A stretch of 64,000 bases of DNA from an uncultured Collinsella sp. (GTDB taxonomy: Bacteria; Actinomycetota; Coriobacteriia; Coriobacteriales; Coriobacteriaceae), in NCBI GenBank assembly GCA_958435945.1, contig CAUBIC010000011.1:1-64000 (forward strand), read 5' to 3'. Below are positions 1 to 8,709 of the stretch, piece after piece (positions within the stretch are counted from its first letter, which is position 1; the number at the start of each line of letters is the position of its first letter). The notes below the pieces were generated by a model. That model had not been told where the DNA came from and made no database searches. It saw only the letters and a list, made by a program, of their open reading frames with translations. Made by a program: the position numbers and the translations under genes.

Positions 1-87
1 TCACGAGCGGGGGCTCCTATCTTTTTAGTGCCCTCGGATTGGGTCATAGTGTCTGTCGTTGCCATAACATCGGCGTTGTCTTTGTAA

Positions 88-115
88 TGTGACAAGGGAC
101 GGTCTATTTGTCACA
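88..115. repeat. Short inverted repeat, terminator-like
   Basis: The arms TGTGACAA and TTGTCACA enclose 12 nt and are followed by a T5 run on the + strand, so the element can act as a terminator for a gene entering from the left edge. The same outer sequence recurs as a perfect palindrome at 8188-8218. Bases 1-158 hold no supported gene. Confidence 0.55.
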
Positions 116-158
116 TTTTTCTCAACCTGCGGCGCTATTTTGTTTGGTGGGAGGGGTC

Positions 159-917
159 CTATGACAGTTCGTCGGCTACTTGGTGTTCGTAGAAGGCCTC
201 GACTACGGCGTTGAAGTTGCGGGCGAAGTCTTCCATGGTTCCGTGCCAGGTGGCTCGGCCGGGTTTTCCCTGGCCAACATAGGCAGTTTGAATGCCGCAG
301 GCGGGACTGGGGAAGTCGCGCCTGGGATCGTTGCCCACCATAAGGACCTCGTGTGGCTCGAGTCCCATCACCTGAAGCTGCTCTAGATAGTAGGTGGCAT
401 CGGGCTTGCAACGGGTGGTGTTCCCCATGTGCGTGACGAGCTCAAAGGGGGCGTCGGCCAGGTCGCCCCAGCCCATGCGGCATTCGATGGCCCCCTGCGG
501 AAAGCTGGGGTTGGTAAAGAGCGCGCAACGCAGCCCTGCGTCCTGTACGGCCTGAAGAGCGGCGTGTGCGCCCGGCATGGCGTGGGCGTTAATGACATCG
601 TCGTTCTTGTATGGAAGAACTTCGCGGTCGTAGTAGGTAAACGCCTCGTAGATGAGGGGATCGGAAAGGCAGATGCCGCATCGGCGCTCGACCTCGGTGC
701 GGTAAAACTCAAGATTGGTGCGGTTGTCCGTGCCGCTTCGGCGGTTGGCGTTGAGGTCGACCAGGATGGTACCGAGGCGTGCCATCGTGCCACCTCGGCT
801 GCGTCGTCCGATATCCGCGAGCATCGACGAGACATCCTTAAAATAGCGAAGGATGAACGCGTTGAGGTTGATGCTAAGAAGCGTCTCGTCCATATCGAAA
901 ACGACTGCTTTGAGCAC
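159..917 (-). CDS. HAD-family hydrolase (phosphatase)
   Basis: 252-aa cytoplasmic haloacid-dehalogenase-fold hydrolase, probably a phosphatase acting on a small phosphorylated metabolite. Motif I is FDMDET at residues 7-12 with the nucleophilic Asp8 and acid Asp10. Motif II is the Thr in LFTNPS, motif III the Lys in RCKPDA, and motif IV VGNDPRRD near the C-terminus. An inserted helical cap lies between motifs I and II (about residues 15-110). The start is GTG at 917, with GAAAGG seven bases upstream on the minus strand. The gene is divergent from rpsA and stands alone. The substrate cannot be read from the sequence. Confidence 0.85.
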   Translation of the reverse strand: MLKAVVFDMDETLLSINLNAFILRYFKDVSSMLADIGRRSRGGTMARLGTILVDLNANRRSGTDNRTNLEFYRTEVERRCGICLSDPLIYEAFTYYDREVLPYKNDDVINAHAMPGAHAALQAVQDAGLRCALFTNPSFPQGAIECRMGWGDLADAPFELVTHMGNTTRCKPDATYYLEQLQVMGLEPHEVLMVGNDPRRDFPSPACGIQTAYVGQGKPGRATWHGTMEDFARNFNAVVEAFYEHQVADELS

Positions 918-1231
918 GCGGGCACCTTTCTCGATAAATCGTTCCAGAATCGTTGCTCCGGATACTTTACCCCAAAGCCGTATGCCTAACTGCCTATCGT
1001 CAACTTATGGGGACGGTCGTCCACAAGATTGCGAAAAAGTCTCCATACGAGTAAAAAATCGCAGTTCACGCTTGAAATCGAAATGATTTCCCCGTAACCT
1101 ATACGAACGTGATTGCATAAGCGTCACATTAGTATCTGTCGGCTCCCGAGTGTTCCTAAACGTTGTGTGCTTGTCGCACCCTTCTGTAGGTCCTAGCAAT
1201 CGGGGCCCCGTAGTTCGAAAGGGGTCCACCT
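918..1231. promoter_or_regulatory. Divergent intergenic region, HAD gene / rpsA
   Basis: 314 bases between two divergent genes. It is more AT-rich than its surroundings and must hold promoters for both sides. I see no clear operator or riboswitch and no convincing small gene. The rpsA ribosome binding site (GAAAGGGG, about 1217-1224) lies at its right end. Confidence 0.4.
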
Positions 1232-2398
1232 TTGAGTGAGATTCAGAACTCGTCCATTTTCTCTCTTGACGATGTCAACGAGGAGGAGATGAACAACCTC
1301 ATCGACGGTACGATTACCGACTTTGATGAGGGCGATCTCGTTAACGGCACTGTCGTTAAGATCGAGCATGACGAGGTGCTCGTTGACATCGGATTCAAGT
1401 CCGAGGGCGTTATCCCGGTCCGCGAGCTGTCCATCCGCAAGGACGCTAACCCTGCAGACATCGTTGCACTCGGTGATCCCATCGAGGCTCTGGTTCTCCA
1501 GAAGGAGGACAAGGATGGTCGTCTGGTACTGTCCAAGAAGCGTGCCGAGTACGAGCGTGCTTGGAACCGCATCGAGGAGAAGTTCAACTCCGGCGAGAAC
1601 GTCGAGGGCGAGGTTATCGAAGTTGTCAAGGGCGGCCTGATCCTCGACATCGGCCTGCGTGGCTTCCTGCCCGCTTCCCTCGTCGACCTCCGTCGCGTCA
1701 AGGACCTCACCTCCTACATGGGCACCCGCATCGAGGCCCGCGTCATCGAGATGGACCGCAACCGCAACAACGTCGTCCTCTCCCGTCGCGTCGTGCTCGA
1801 GGAGTCCCGTAAGGCTGAGCGCTCCGAGATCCTGTCCAAGCTCAAGTCTGGTATGCGTCTCCAGGGCACCGTTTCCTCCATCGTCGACTTCGGCGCCTTC
1901 GTCGACCTCGGCGGTATCGACGGCCTCATCCACATCTCCGAGCTCTCCTGGAACCACGTCAACCATCCTTCCGAGGTTGTCAAGGTCGGCCAGGAGGTCG
2001 AGGTCGAGGTTCTCGACGTCGATCTCAACCGCGAGCGCATCTCCCTGGGCCTCAAGCAGACCACCGAGGATCCGTGGCGCGCACTGGTCAAGAAGTACCC
2101 CGTCGGCGCCATCGTCGAGGGCACTGTGACCAAGCTTGTCCCGTTCGGCGCTTTCGTCGACCTGGGCGAGGGCATCGAGGGCCTGGTGCACATCTCCGAG
2201 ATGGCCAACAAGCACGTCGATCAGCCTTCTCAGGTCACCCATGTGGGCGACAAGGTTCAGGTCAAGGTCATGGAGATCGACCTCGACCGTCGTCGTATCT
2301 CCCTGTCCATGAAGTCTGCTGCTGAGACTCTGGGCGTCGAGATCGAGGTTACCCCGCTGCCTTCCGAGAAGAAGGACGAGGAGACCGACGCCGAGTAA
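1232..2398 (+). CDS. rpsA: 30S ribosomal protein S1
   Basis: 388-aa S1 protein that binds mRNA on the 30S subunit and helps translation initiation. Four S1 RNA-binding (OB-fold) repeats are visible at about residues 26-105, 112-187, 202-275 and 285-365. The last two carry the classic FGAFVDLG core. Four repeats, rather than the six of E. coli, is normal for Actinobacteria and Firmicutes. The N-terminus is acidic and the C-terminus a short acidic tail. The start is TTG at 1232, placed 7 nt after a purine-rich Shine-Dalgarno. The gene is monocistronic and ends in a strong terminator. Confidence 0.95.
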   Translation: MSEIQNSSIFSLDDVNEEEMNNLIDGTITDFDEGDLVNGTVVKIEHDEVLVDIGFKSEGVIPVRELSIRKDANPADIVALGDPIEALVLQKEDKDGRLVLSKKRAEYERAWNRIEEKFNSGENVEGEVIEVVKGGLILDIGLRGFLPASLVDLRRVKDLTSYMGTRIEARVIEMDRNRNNVVLSRRVVLEESRKAERSEILSKLKSGMRLQGTVSSIVDFGAFVDLGGIDGLIHISELSWNHVNHPSEVVKVGQEVEVEVLDVDLNRERISLGLKQTTEDPWRALVKKYPVGAIVEGTVTKLVPFGAFVDLGEGIEGLVHISEMANKHVDQPSQVTHVGDKVQVKVMEIDLDRRRISLSMKSAAETLGVEIEVTPLPSEKKDEETDAE

Positions 2399-2421
2399 AT
2401 CGGTTTGACGATCACTTGTTT

Positions 2422-2455
2422 AAGGGATCCGTCCGTAATGGACGGATCCCTTTTT
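2422..2455 (+). terminator. Rho-independent terminator of rpsA
   Basis: A 13-bp stem (AAGGGATCCGTCC with its complement GGACGGATCCCTT, loop about GTAAT) begins 24 nt after the rpsA stop and runs into T5. Confidence 0.9.
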
Positions 2456-2721
2456 GCATTTGGCGCCGAGATGCGCAATGCTGCCGGGCTGTCCACAGGC
2501 TATTGGATTGTCGGTGCATGAAAAAATGCCGACATCCCGCCTCGGGGAGGAGGCGGGAACACACCGAGTAGACGGAGGGGTGCGGAGCGCGGTCGCGTCT
2601 CGACTGACGACGTTGCCCATCGACAGGACCATTGTAACGCATGGCGGTTCTTGGTTTATCGTGTCGAGCGTTTGCGTTGTGCCATTGCCTGCGGCAACGG
2701 TGTGTTACACTCTTGCACTGC

Positions 2722-3082
2722 TGAGTGGGCCAGACGGTCGCGCGATGTGCTGCTTGCAGTACGCGTGAGGAAAGTCCGGGCTCCAGAGGGCGGGATGCCG
2801 GCTAACGGCCGGGCGGAGTGATCCGACGGAAAGCGCCGCAGAAAAGAAGACTCCCACCTGCGCCGCAAGGCGTAAAGGGAAAAGCTGAAACGGTGGTGTA
2901 AGAGACCACCAGCGTCGTGGCAACACGGCGGCTTGGCAAGCCCCATCCGGAGCAAGCGCGAATAGGAACGCTATGGGCCGGCCCGGTCCGCGTTCGGGTA
3001 GCGTGCGTGGAGCTGCACGGTAACGTGCAGACAAGATAAATGACCGTTCACGACAGAACCCGGCTTATAGGCCCACTTGGCA
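2722..3082 (+). ncRNA. rnpB: RNase P RNA (class A)
   Basis: Catalytic RNA of ribonuclease P, which matures tRNA 5' ends. The universally conserved GAGGAAAGTCCGGGCTCC lies near the 5' end (about 2769) and ACAGAACCCGGCTTAT near the 3' end (about 3053). The terminal helix P1 forms from GTGGGCC at about 2725 and GGCCCAC at about 3070. The length, about 360 nt, fits an A-type molecule. Upstream, TTGCCT and GTTACACT spaced like a -35/-10 pair give a plausible promoter around 2685-2712. The 260 bases between the rpsA terminator and this gene show only a small GC hairpin near 2537-2562. Exact ends are approximate. Confidence 0.95.
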
Positions 3083-3098
3083 ACTATGTTGACGCTGC

Positions 3099-3197
3099 GA
3101 ACCCGTCAGCGCGGCAATCTGCCTTTCAAGCCTTCGGGCATGACCATAAGGTCAATGCCCTTGTCTTTCAAGGCACCTTGCTCGCGCTGACGGGTTC
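3099..3197 (+). other. Long hairpin directly downstream of rnpB
   Basis: A perfect 15-bp stem (3099-3113 with 3183-3197) encloses a second inverted repeat, GGGCATGACC / GGTCAATGCCC, around an ATAA loop near 3136-3160. The sequence between the two stems is also partly self-complementary, giving one long imperfect arm. No T-run follows, so it is not an ordinary terminator. It could be a 3' processing structure of rnpB or a separate small RNA. Confidence 0.6.
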
Positions 3198-3312
3198 TCG
3201 CTGTTGGTGACGGTATCATTGGCGTTTCCGTTCTATTTACCGAGGTTATCGGTACGGCCTTTGCCGTATTATTGAGGCTGTTTGTTGCTTTGCTTGTTGT
3301 TGAGGGGCTTTG

Positions 3313-3948
3313 TTGGACAGCTATTTAACTCTGCAATCAAATATTGAGGTTTCGGGCGAGTTTGTGGACCGCAAGAGCCGATTTATTGCCCAGCTGGTCC
3401 ATATTGAGTCCGAGGATGAGGCGAATGCCTTTATCGAGATGGTTCGCAAGCGTCATTACGACGCTCGACACAATGTTCCCGCGTGGATTTTAGTCGATGG
3501 ACGCGAGCGCCAGAGCGATGATGGTGAGCCGAGCCGCACGAGCGGTATGCCGACGCTCGAGGTGTTGCGCGGCGCAGAGCTCAAAAATGTTTGCTGCGTG
3601 GTGACGCGCTATTTTGGTGGCACGCTGTTGGGACCTGGTGGCTTGGTGCGCGCCTATACTGCGGCGACGCAGGCGGCGGTGGCAGCTGCTCGGGAGGCCG
3701 GGCAGATTGTCGAGATGACGAGTGTCGTGCCTGTTGACGTGCATGTGGCCTATCCGCAGTATGAGCAGGTGCTTCGTTTGGCGCAGGATTCGGGTGCCAA
3801 GGTTTCGGATACCGATTACGCGGATGCCGTGACACTTCACTTGGTGTTTAAGGCGGGGGAGCAGGAGCTATTTTGCGCCAAGATGCGCGAGCTTATGGCG
3901 GGGCGCGAGGAGATCGAGGTCGGCGCTCCCGAATTTGCCGAGTTCTAA
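3313..3948 (+). CDS. yigZ: YigZ/IMPACT family protein
   Basis: About 211 aa, cytoplasmic. The central signature DDGEPSRTSGMP, followed by ELKNV and TRYFGGTLLGPGGLVRAY, identifies the UPF0029/IMPACT N-terminal fold. A C-terminal ferredoxin-like DUF1949 region (about residues 135-210) completes the usual two-domain layout and length. The biochemical role of bacterial members is not settled; eukaryotic IMPACT regulates GCN2. Two TTG codons compete for the start. The one at 3313 lies 5 nt after GAGGGG, while 3310 would be only 2 nt away, so 3313 is preferred. Single gene with its own terminator. Confidence 0.85.
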   Translation: MDSYLTLQSNIEVSGEFVDRKSRFIAQLVHIESEDEANAFIEMVRKRHYDARHNVPAWILVDGRERQSDDGEPSRTSGMPTLEVLRGAELKNVCCVVTRYFGGTLLGPGGLVRAYTAATQAAVAAAREAGQIVEMTSVVPVDVHVAYPQYEQVLRLAQDSGAKVSDTDYADAVTLHLVFKAGEQELFCAKMRELMAGREEIEVGAPEFAEF

Positions 3949-3951
3949 TGG

Positions 3952-4002
3952 CGACGGCCGGCGTGCTTTTGGATGGATCCCAAGCGCGCCGGCCGTCGTT
4001 TT
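3952..4002. terminator. Terminator shared by convergent genes
   Basis: A GC-rich 12-bp stem (CGACGGCCGGCG and its complement) has a 23-nt loop and TTTT on the + side. It sits between the convergent yigZ and C_GCAxxG_C_C genes and can serve both. Confidence 0.8.
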
Positions 4003-4015
4003 CTGTTGCTGCCGT

Positions 4016-4462
4016 TTACTCGGCGAGCTGCTTTAGCACATCGCAGGCGATCTCGACGGCATCGTCGATGCAACCAGGGCAGCTGCGGAGCGGACCCTTA
4101 TCCGATCCGACGCCCTTGAGCGTGCCGCAGACGGTCGTTGTGTTCTTCGTTTTAAAACGCTTGGCGATTTCGCGCGACAGCTTGTAGGTCTGGCCCTTGG
4201 TCTTGGGGTTTTCCATGCCGTCGCTCATTACAAAACCCATGATGGCCACGGCGCCCGAGATGGCGCCGCAGGTTTCGGTCATGCCGCCCATGCCGGCGCC
4301 AAAGCCCTCGGTGAGGGTAAAGGCGACCTGGGGGTCGAGTCCGACGGCAGGTGCGAGCGTGCAGGCGACGGCCTGGGCGCAGTTGAAGCCACGGGCATGG
4401 TATTCGGCAGCCTGAGCCTGACAGGCGGTGATGTCGAGCTGGGCCGTATCGATTTGCTTCAT
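4016..4462 (-). CDS. C_GCAxxG_C_C family redox protein
   Basis: 148-aa cytoplasmic protein of the C_GCAxxG_C_C family (predicted redox proteins of anaerobes). It has the conserved Cys series: NCAQAV near residue 28, the ETCGAISGAV stretch with GFGAGMGG just before it, VCGTLKG, and CPGCIDDA near the C-terminus. The start is ATG at 4462 with AAGGAGA six bases upstream. An upstream in-frame extension to about 4606 lacks a ribosome binding site and is rejected. No partner gene adjoins; the molecular function of the family is unknown. The 230 bases up to the next gene hold the two divergent promoters and no other visible feature. Confidence 0.8.
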   Translation of the reverse strand: MKQIDTAQLDITACQAQAAEYHARGFNCAQAVACTLAPAVGLDPQVAFTLTEGFGAGMGGMTETCGAISGAVAIMGFVMSDGMENPKTKGQTYKLSREIAKRFKTKNTTTVCGTLKGVGSDKGPLRSCPGCIDDAVEIACDVLKQLAE

Positions 4463-4693
4463 CGTTGTCTCCTTAGTCACGGTGTACCCGCCTATGGTAC
4501 CCATGACGGTGCGTGTAATCATCGAGAGCTTCATGGATGCCTCATTTTTATCTATCGAGCAAATGCCCAAGGCTTGAGATAAATACCCCTGATCAATTTG
4601 TCCCATAACCTACCTTGGGGATGGGTTGAGAGGGGTGCAGGGTAGCGGTATCGTGAACCGAATAAAAACAAAACCCAAGTAAGGGAGTTGGAT

Positions 4694-5977
4694 ATGAGCG
4701 AGCAGACCATCGGTACGACATGTGTTCAGGGCGGGTATCACCCGGGAGATGCGGAGCCGCGCCAGGTGCCCATCTACCAGTCCACCACGTGGAAGTACGA
4801 CACGTCCGAGCACATGGGCAAGCTGTTTGACCTGGAGGAGTCGGGCTATTTCTACAGCCGTCTGCAGAATCCCACGTGCGATTTGGTTGCCGCCAAGATC
4901 TGCGAGATGGAGGGCGGCACCGCAGCGATGCTCACGAGCTCGGGCATGGCCGCGAACTTCCTCGCGATCTTTAACGTTGCCGGCGCCGGCGATCACGTGG
5001 TCGCGAGCTCCGCCATCTACGGCGGTACCTACAACCTGTTGGCTCACACCATGGGTCGTATGGGCTTGACCTGCACGTTCGTTGCCCCCGACTGCACCGA
5101 CGAGGAGCTCGAGGCAGCCTTCCAGCCCAACACCAAGCTTGTCTTTGGCGAGACGATTGCTAACCCCGCCCTTGCCGTGCTCGATATTGAGCGCTTTGCC
5201 AAGGCCGCGCACGACCACGGCGTACCGCTGATGGTCGACAACACCTTCCCGACGCCCGTGATGTGCCGTCCCTTTGAGTGGGGCGCCGACATCGTCACGC
5301 ACTCCACCACTAAGTACATGGATGGCCATGCGGCCTACCTGGGTGGCGTGATCGTCGACCATGGCCAGTTTGACTGGATGGCCCATGCGGACAAGTTCCC
5401 GGGTCTCACCACGCCTGACGAGAGCTACCACGGCGTGACCTATGCCGAGAAGTTCGGTCGCGAGGGCGCCTTTATTACCAAGGCCACTGCGCAGCTTATG
5501 CGCGACCTCGGCCCCATGCAGAACCCGCAGGCGGCGTTCTTCCTGAACAGCTCGCTCGAGAGCCTGCACGTGCGCATGCCGCGCCATTGTGAGAATGGTC
5601 TGGCGGTCGCCAAGTTCCTGCAGAGCCACCCCAAGGTACGCTTCGTGAGCTATCCGGGCCTGGAGGGCGACAAGTACTATGACATCGCTCAGAAGTACAT
5701 GCCCAACGGTACTTGCGGCGTCGTGAGCTTTGGCTTTAACGGTGGTCGCGCGGCGGCCGAGACCTTTATGAAGAGCCTTAAGCTCGCCCAGATCGCCACG
5801 CACGTGGCCGACGCCCGCACCTGCTGCTTGCATCCGGCAAACGCCACCCATCGCCAAATGAACGATGAGGAGCTCATCGCCTGCGGCATCTCTGCCGACA
5901 TGGTACGCCTGTCGTGCGGTCTCGAGGACACGGCCGATCTGATTGCCGACCTTGAGCAGGCGCTCGAGCAGTGCTAG
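4694..5977 (+). CDS. metY: O-acetylhomoserine sulfhydrylase-type PLP enzyme
   Basis: 427-aa Cys/Met-metabolism PLP enzyme. The family replaces the acetyl group of O-acetylhomoserine with sulfide or methanethiol, or eliminates the side chain of methionine. Visible are SSGMAAN (phosphate-binding), VDNTFPTPV with the PLP-ring Asp, and HSTTKYMDGH with the Schiff-base Lys near residue 205. The insert between that Lys and residue 260 is the larger type usual for MetY rather than MetB. ATG 4694 follows AAGGGAG by six bases; an upstream TTG at 4688 is too close to it. Methionine gamma-lyase activity is a reasonable alternative. Confidence 0.85.
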   Translation: MSEQTIGTTCVQGGYHPGDAEPRQVPIYQSTTWKYDTSEHMGKLFDLEESGYFYSRLQNPTCDLVAAKICEMEGGTAAMLTSSGMAANFLAIFNVAGAGDHVVASSAIYGGTYNLLAHTMGRMGLTCTFVAPDCTDEELEAAFQPNTKLVFGETIANPALAVLDIERFAKAAHDHGVPLMVDNTFPTPVMCRPFEWGADIVTHSTTKYMDGHAAYLGGVIVDHGQFDWMAHADKFPGLTTPDESYHGVTYAEKFGREGAFITKATAQLMRDLGPMQNPQAAFFLNSSLESLHVRMPRHCENGLAVAKFLQSHPKVRFVSYPGLEGDKYYDIAQKYMPNGTCGVVSFGFNGGRAAAETFMKSLKLAQIATHVADARTCCLHPANATHRQMNDEELIACGISADMVRLSCGLEDTADLIADLEQALEQC

Positions 5978-6045
5978 GCTAGCGTTCGCACGAGGCGCCG
6001 ATGCTGGCAGAAAGCTTCGACGACCTTTCGTTCCGATTCCGTAGG

Positions 6046-6092
6046 CGGGACCCCAATCGCGACTGTTTGCAGGCGATCGGGGTCCCGTTTTT
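6046..6092 (+). terminator. Rho-independent terminator
   Basis: The stem CGGGACCCCAATCGC / GCGATCGGGGTCCCG has a 12-nt loop followed by T5, about 70 nt after the PLP-enzyme gene. Confidence 0.9.
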
Positions 6093-6118
6093 GCGTTGCG
6101 CCACTCGAAAGGATGGAT

Positions 6119-7423
6119 ATGGAGAAAACCGCAGAGCAGCTGCGCCGCGAGCACATTGCCCTTGAGGGCGACACCCATGGCAAGAACAAGTGGGCGATTC
6201 TGTTTACCGTGCTCATCATGACGTTTATGGTGTGCCTGGATTCGACCGTCGTGACCGTGGCGTTGCCCGTGATGCAAAAGGAACTGGGCGTGGGCCTCGA
6301 TCGCATTCAGCTGGTGAGTTCGGTGTACCTGCTTGCGACATGCGTGGCTATGCTGCCGTTTGGCCGCCTGGGCGACGTGCGCGGCAAGGTGAATGTGTTC
6401 CAGCTGGGCGTCATCGTCTTTACGGTTGGCTCGCTGCTTTGTGGCCTTTCGGCCTCGCTCGAGGTTCTTATTCTGGCACGTATTGTTCAGGGCGTCGGTT
6501 GCGCGGCGGCCATGGCCAACAACATGGGTATCATCACCGAGTCGTTTCCGGCGCGCGAACGCGGTCGTGCTATGGGTATTCTCGCGACCTTCGTGGCCCT
6601 CGGCATGATGTGTGGCCCCGTGCTCGGTGGCATGCTGGTGGCAAGCTTTCCCTGGGAGAGTATCTTCCTCATCAACCTGCCCATTGGCGTCATCTCGTTT
6701 ATCGTGGGGCTCTATACGCTGCCGCATGTTAAGCCGGAGGCCGGCGAGCGTCCCATGTCCCTGATCGAGGCTGCTCGTCGCTGCTTTGCAAATTCGGCCT
6801 TTACCATCAACCTTGCCTGCATGCTCATCGTGTTCGTTGGCATTGGCGCATCCGAGTTTATTCTGCCGTTCTATTTTCAGGACGCCCATGGCTTTAGCTC
6901 CGATATTTCCGGACTGCTCTTTTTGGCACTGCCGATGGTGAATGCCTTTATCGGCCCGCTTTCTGGAACGGTTTCGGACCGTGTTGGCTGCGAGGGCCCC
7001 ACGGCGGTCGGCCTGGGCGTGTACGTGTGCGGTCTCTTTGCGGTAAGCACGCTCGACGAGCACTCTTCTATCCCTGTGATCGTGTGCTGTGCCGCGTTTA
7101 TGTCGTGCGGCACGTCGATTTTCCAGAGCCCCAACAACTCGCTGTATATGGGTTCGGCCCCGCGCGAGGCGCTCGGTTTTGCAGGCAGCTTGGGTAGTCT
7201 AGCGCGCTATGCGGGTATGGCGGTGGGCATTACGGCGGCGTCGCATATCCTGTATGGGCAGATGAGCGTGGCGATGGGCGAGGCCGTGACCAGTTTTGTT
7301 GCAGGCCGTCCGGATGTGTTCCTGTTTGGTTTCCGTTCGGTGTTCTACGTGCTCATGGCTGTGGCCGCCGTGGGCTTTGCGCTTGCCATGGTGCGTTTGG
7401 TGAGGGTGCGCGCCCGCCATTAG
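6119..7423 (+). CDS. MFS transporter, DHA2-like multidrug exporter
   Basis: 434-aa inner-membrane proton-driven exporter of the major facilitator superfamily. The sequence alternates strongly hydrophobic segments with short charged loops. It starts with a TM1 of the EmrB/QacA type (CLDSTVVTVALPVMQKEL), has the loop 2-3 motif LPFGRLGDVRGK (motif A), and motif C-like GPVLGGML in TM5. Length fits a 12-TM arrangement. ATG 6119 lies six bases after GAAAGG; ATG 6113 would abut it. The gene is alone between a terminator and xpt. Substrate unknown; the gene cannot be tied to a drug from sequence. Confidence 0.8.
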   Translation: MEKTAEQLRREHIALEGDTHGKNKWAILFTVLIMTFMVCLDSTVVTVALPVMQKELGVGLDRIQLVSSVYLLATCVAMLPFGRLGDVRGKVNVFQLGVIVFTVGSLLCGLSASLEVLILARIVQGVGCAAAMANNMGIITESFPARERGRAMGILATFVALGMMCGPVLGGMLVASFPWESIFLINLPIGVISFIVGLYTLPHVKPEAGERPMSLIEAARRCFANSAFTINLACMLIVFVGIGASEFILPFYFQDAHGFSSDISGLLFLALPMVNAFIGPLSGTVSDRVGCEGPTAVGLGVYVCGLFAVSTLDEHSSIPVIVCCAAFMSCGTSIFQSPNNSLYMGSAPREALGFAGSLGSLARYAGMAVGITAASHILYGQMSVAMGEAVTSFVAGRPDVFLFGFRSVFYVLMAVAAVGFALAMVRLVRVRARH

Positions 7424-7581
7424 CTTGTGGAGGCAGGCTTGCCACGAATCGGCCCATCTACTGGTCTTGCGGCTTTATGGTGCGATGCGGCTTGTGGGAC
7501 GGGCGGGGGTCGGTCCGTGGTAGACTATCGAACAACGTTTATTAATCGCGCGGTATCGTTGCCGCGAGAAGGGGTTGCGCC

Positions 7582-8160
7582 ATGCAGGAGCTTGAGGATC
7601 GTATTCGCCATGACGGCATCGTAAAGGCCGGTAACGTCCTTAAGGTTGACGCCTTCCTCAACCACCAGTGCGACGTTGAGCTGTTCGACCACATGGGTGC
7701 CGAGTGGGCCCGTCTGTTCGAGGGTGTCGAGATCAACAAGATCCTGACGATCGAGGCTTCGGGCATTGGCATGGCTTGCATCGCGGCTCAGCATTTTGGC
7801 GGCGTGCCGGTGGTCTTTGCCAAGAAGGCGCAGTCTATCAACCTTGACGGCGAGCAGTATGCCACGACCATCTACTCCTTTACCAAGCAGAAGGAGTACC
7901 CGGTCATCGTCGGCAAGCGCTTCCTGTCCGAGGGCGACAAGGTCCTGATTATCGACGACTTCCTGGCCAACGGCTGCGCGCTCGAGGGTCTCATCAAGAT
8001 CTGCGAGGCTGCGGGTGCCGAGGTGTCCGGTATTGGCATTGCAGTGGAGAAGGGCTTCCAGGGCGGCGGCGATAAGCTCCGCGAGCGCGGCTTCCGCGTC
8101 GAGAGCTTGGCCCGCATCGCCGATATGGACTGCGAGACCGGCGAGATCACCTTCGCCTAA
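7582..8160 (+). CDS. xpt: Xanthine phosphoribosyltransferase
   Basis: 192-aa purine salvage enzyme converting xanthine and PRPP to XMP. The PRPP-binding loop is VLIIDDFLANGCAL at about residues 116-129. The substrate region IEASGIGMA (about 58-66) and AKKAQSINLDGEQYAT match Xpt of Bacillus. Length is typical. The upstream 158 bases carry no purine-riboswitch core, so regulation is not evident. ATG 7582 follows GAGAAGGGG. A palindrome at 8188 followed by T6 probably terminates it. Confidence 0.93.
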   Translation: MQELEDRIRHDGIVKAGNVLKVDAFLNHQCDVELFDHMGAEWARLFEGVEINKILTIEASGIGMACIAAQHFGGVPVVFAKKAQSINLDGEQYATTIYSFTKQKEYPVIVGKRFLSEGDKVLIIDDFLANGCALEGLIKICEAAGAEVSGIGIAVEKGFQGGGDKLRERGFRVESLARIADMDCETGEITFA

Positions 8161-8187
8161 GCGCGCAACACAAGCGATTGGTATGCG

Positions 8188-8218
8188 ATGTGACAAAGGG
8201 ACTGTCCCTTTGTCACAT
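8188..8218. repeat. Perfect 31-nt palindrome (family B)
   Basis: Two 15-nt arms, ATGTGACAAAGGGAC and GTCCCTTTGTCACAT, are separated by a single T and followed by T6. It lies between xpt and the release-factor-like gene and can act as a terminator. It is related to the repeat at 88-115. Confidence 0.8.
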
Positions 8219-8243
8219 TTTTTGTATGAGGGGAGGTGTTGAT

Positions 8244-8624
8244 ATGGATGAGAACAAGATGGGATGGCGTGAGTATGCGCACTATGCCGAGATGTCGGTC
8301 GAGGAGTTGGCACGCGATTGCGAGGTTCAGGTGTTTCGCGCGACGGGCCCGGGTGGGCAGGGCGTGAACACGACGGACTCGGCGGTGCGCATGAAGCATG
8401 GGCCCACGGGGATTACCGTGACGGCGCGCGAGAGCCGCAGTCAGTTCCAAAACCGTAGCAGCTGCCTGCGTAAGCTGCGCGCTGAGCTTGAGCGTCGCGG
8501 GCGTCCACCGCGCCGACGCGTAAAGACCAAGGTGCCTCAGCGCTCTCGCCAGCGCAGGCTCAATGACAAGCACTTCAACGCCATTAAAAAGGCCAACCGT
8601 CGCAAACCGGGCAGCGACGAATAG
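8244..8624 (+). CDS. Small GGQ release-factor-like protein
   Basis: 126-aa protein made of one class-I release-factor catalytic domain (RF-1 domain). GPGGQGVNTTDSAVRM at about residues 36-51 carries the GGQ that triggers peptidyl-tRNA hydrolysis. The C-terminal third is strongly basic (RRRVKTKVPQRSRQRR), as in ribosome-rescue factors of the ArfB/YaeJ and PrfH type. There is no codon-recognition domain, so a role in rescuing stalled ribosomes is inferred. The start at ATG 8244 follows GAGGGGAGG by five bases. An upstream in-frame extension would run through the palindrome at 8188 and is rejected. Confidence 0.8.
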   Translation: MDENKMGWREYAHYAEMSVEELARDCEVQVFRATGPGGQGVNTTDSAVRMKHGPTGITVTARESRSQFQNRSSCLRKLRAELERRGRPPRRRVKTKVPQRSRQRRLNDKHFNAIKKANRRKPGSDE

Positions 8625-8632
8625 CCTCCTCA

Positions 8633-8702
8633 TAAGTTGCGATGAAATAGGGATTGTTTGCGGCACTTGCTGCATAAACAGTCCCTATTTCACCGCAACT
8701 TA
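8633..8702. repeat. Long inverted repeat, family A copy 1
   Basis: Arms of 27 nt (8633-8659 and 8676-8702) match at 25 positions, with a 16-nt loop. The core GCGATGAAATAGGGA / TCCCTATTTCACCGC is shared with copies at 25728 and 27011. It lies between convergent genes. Confidence 0.85.
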
Positions 8703-8709
8703 GGTTGGG

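Noticed and set aside
7424..7581. Possible purine riboswitch upstream of xpt
   Set aside because: The conserved core and the paired loops of the purine aptamer are absent; only a chance GACTA is present.
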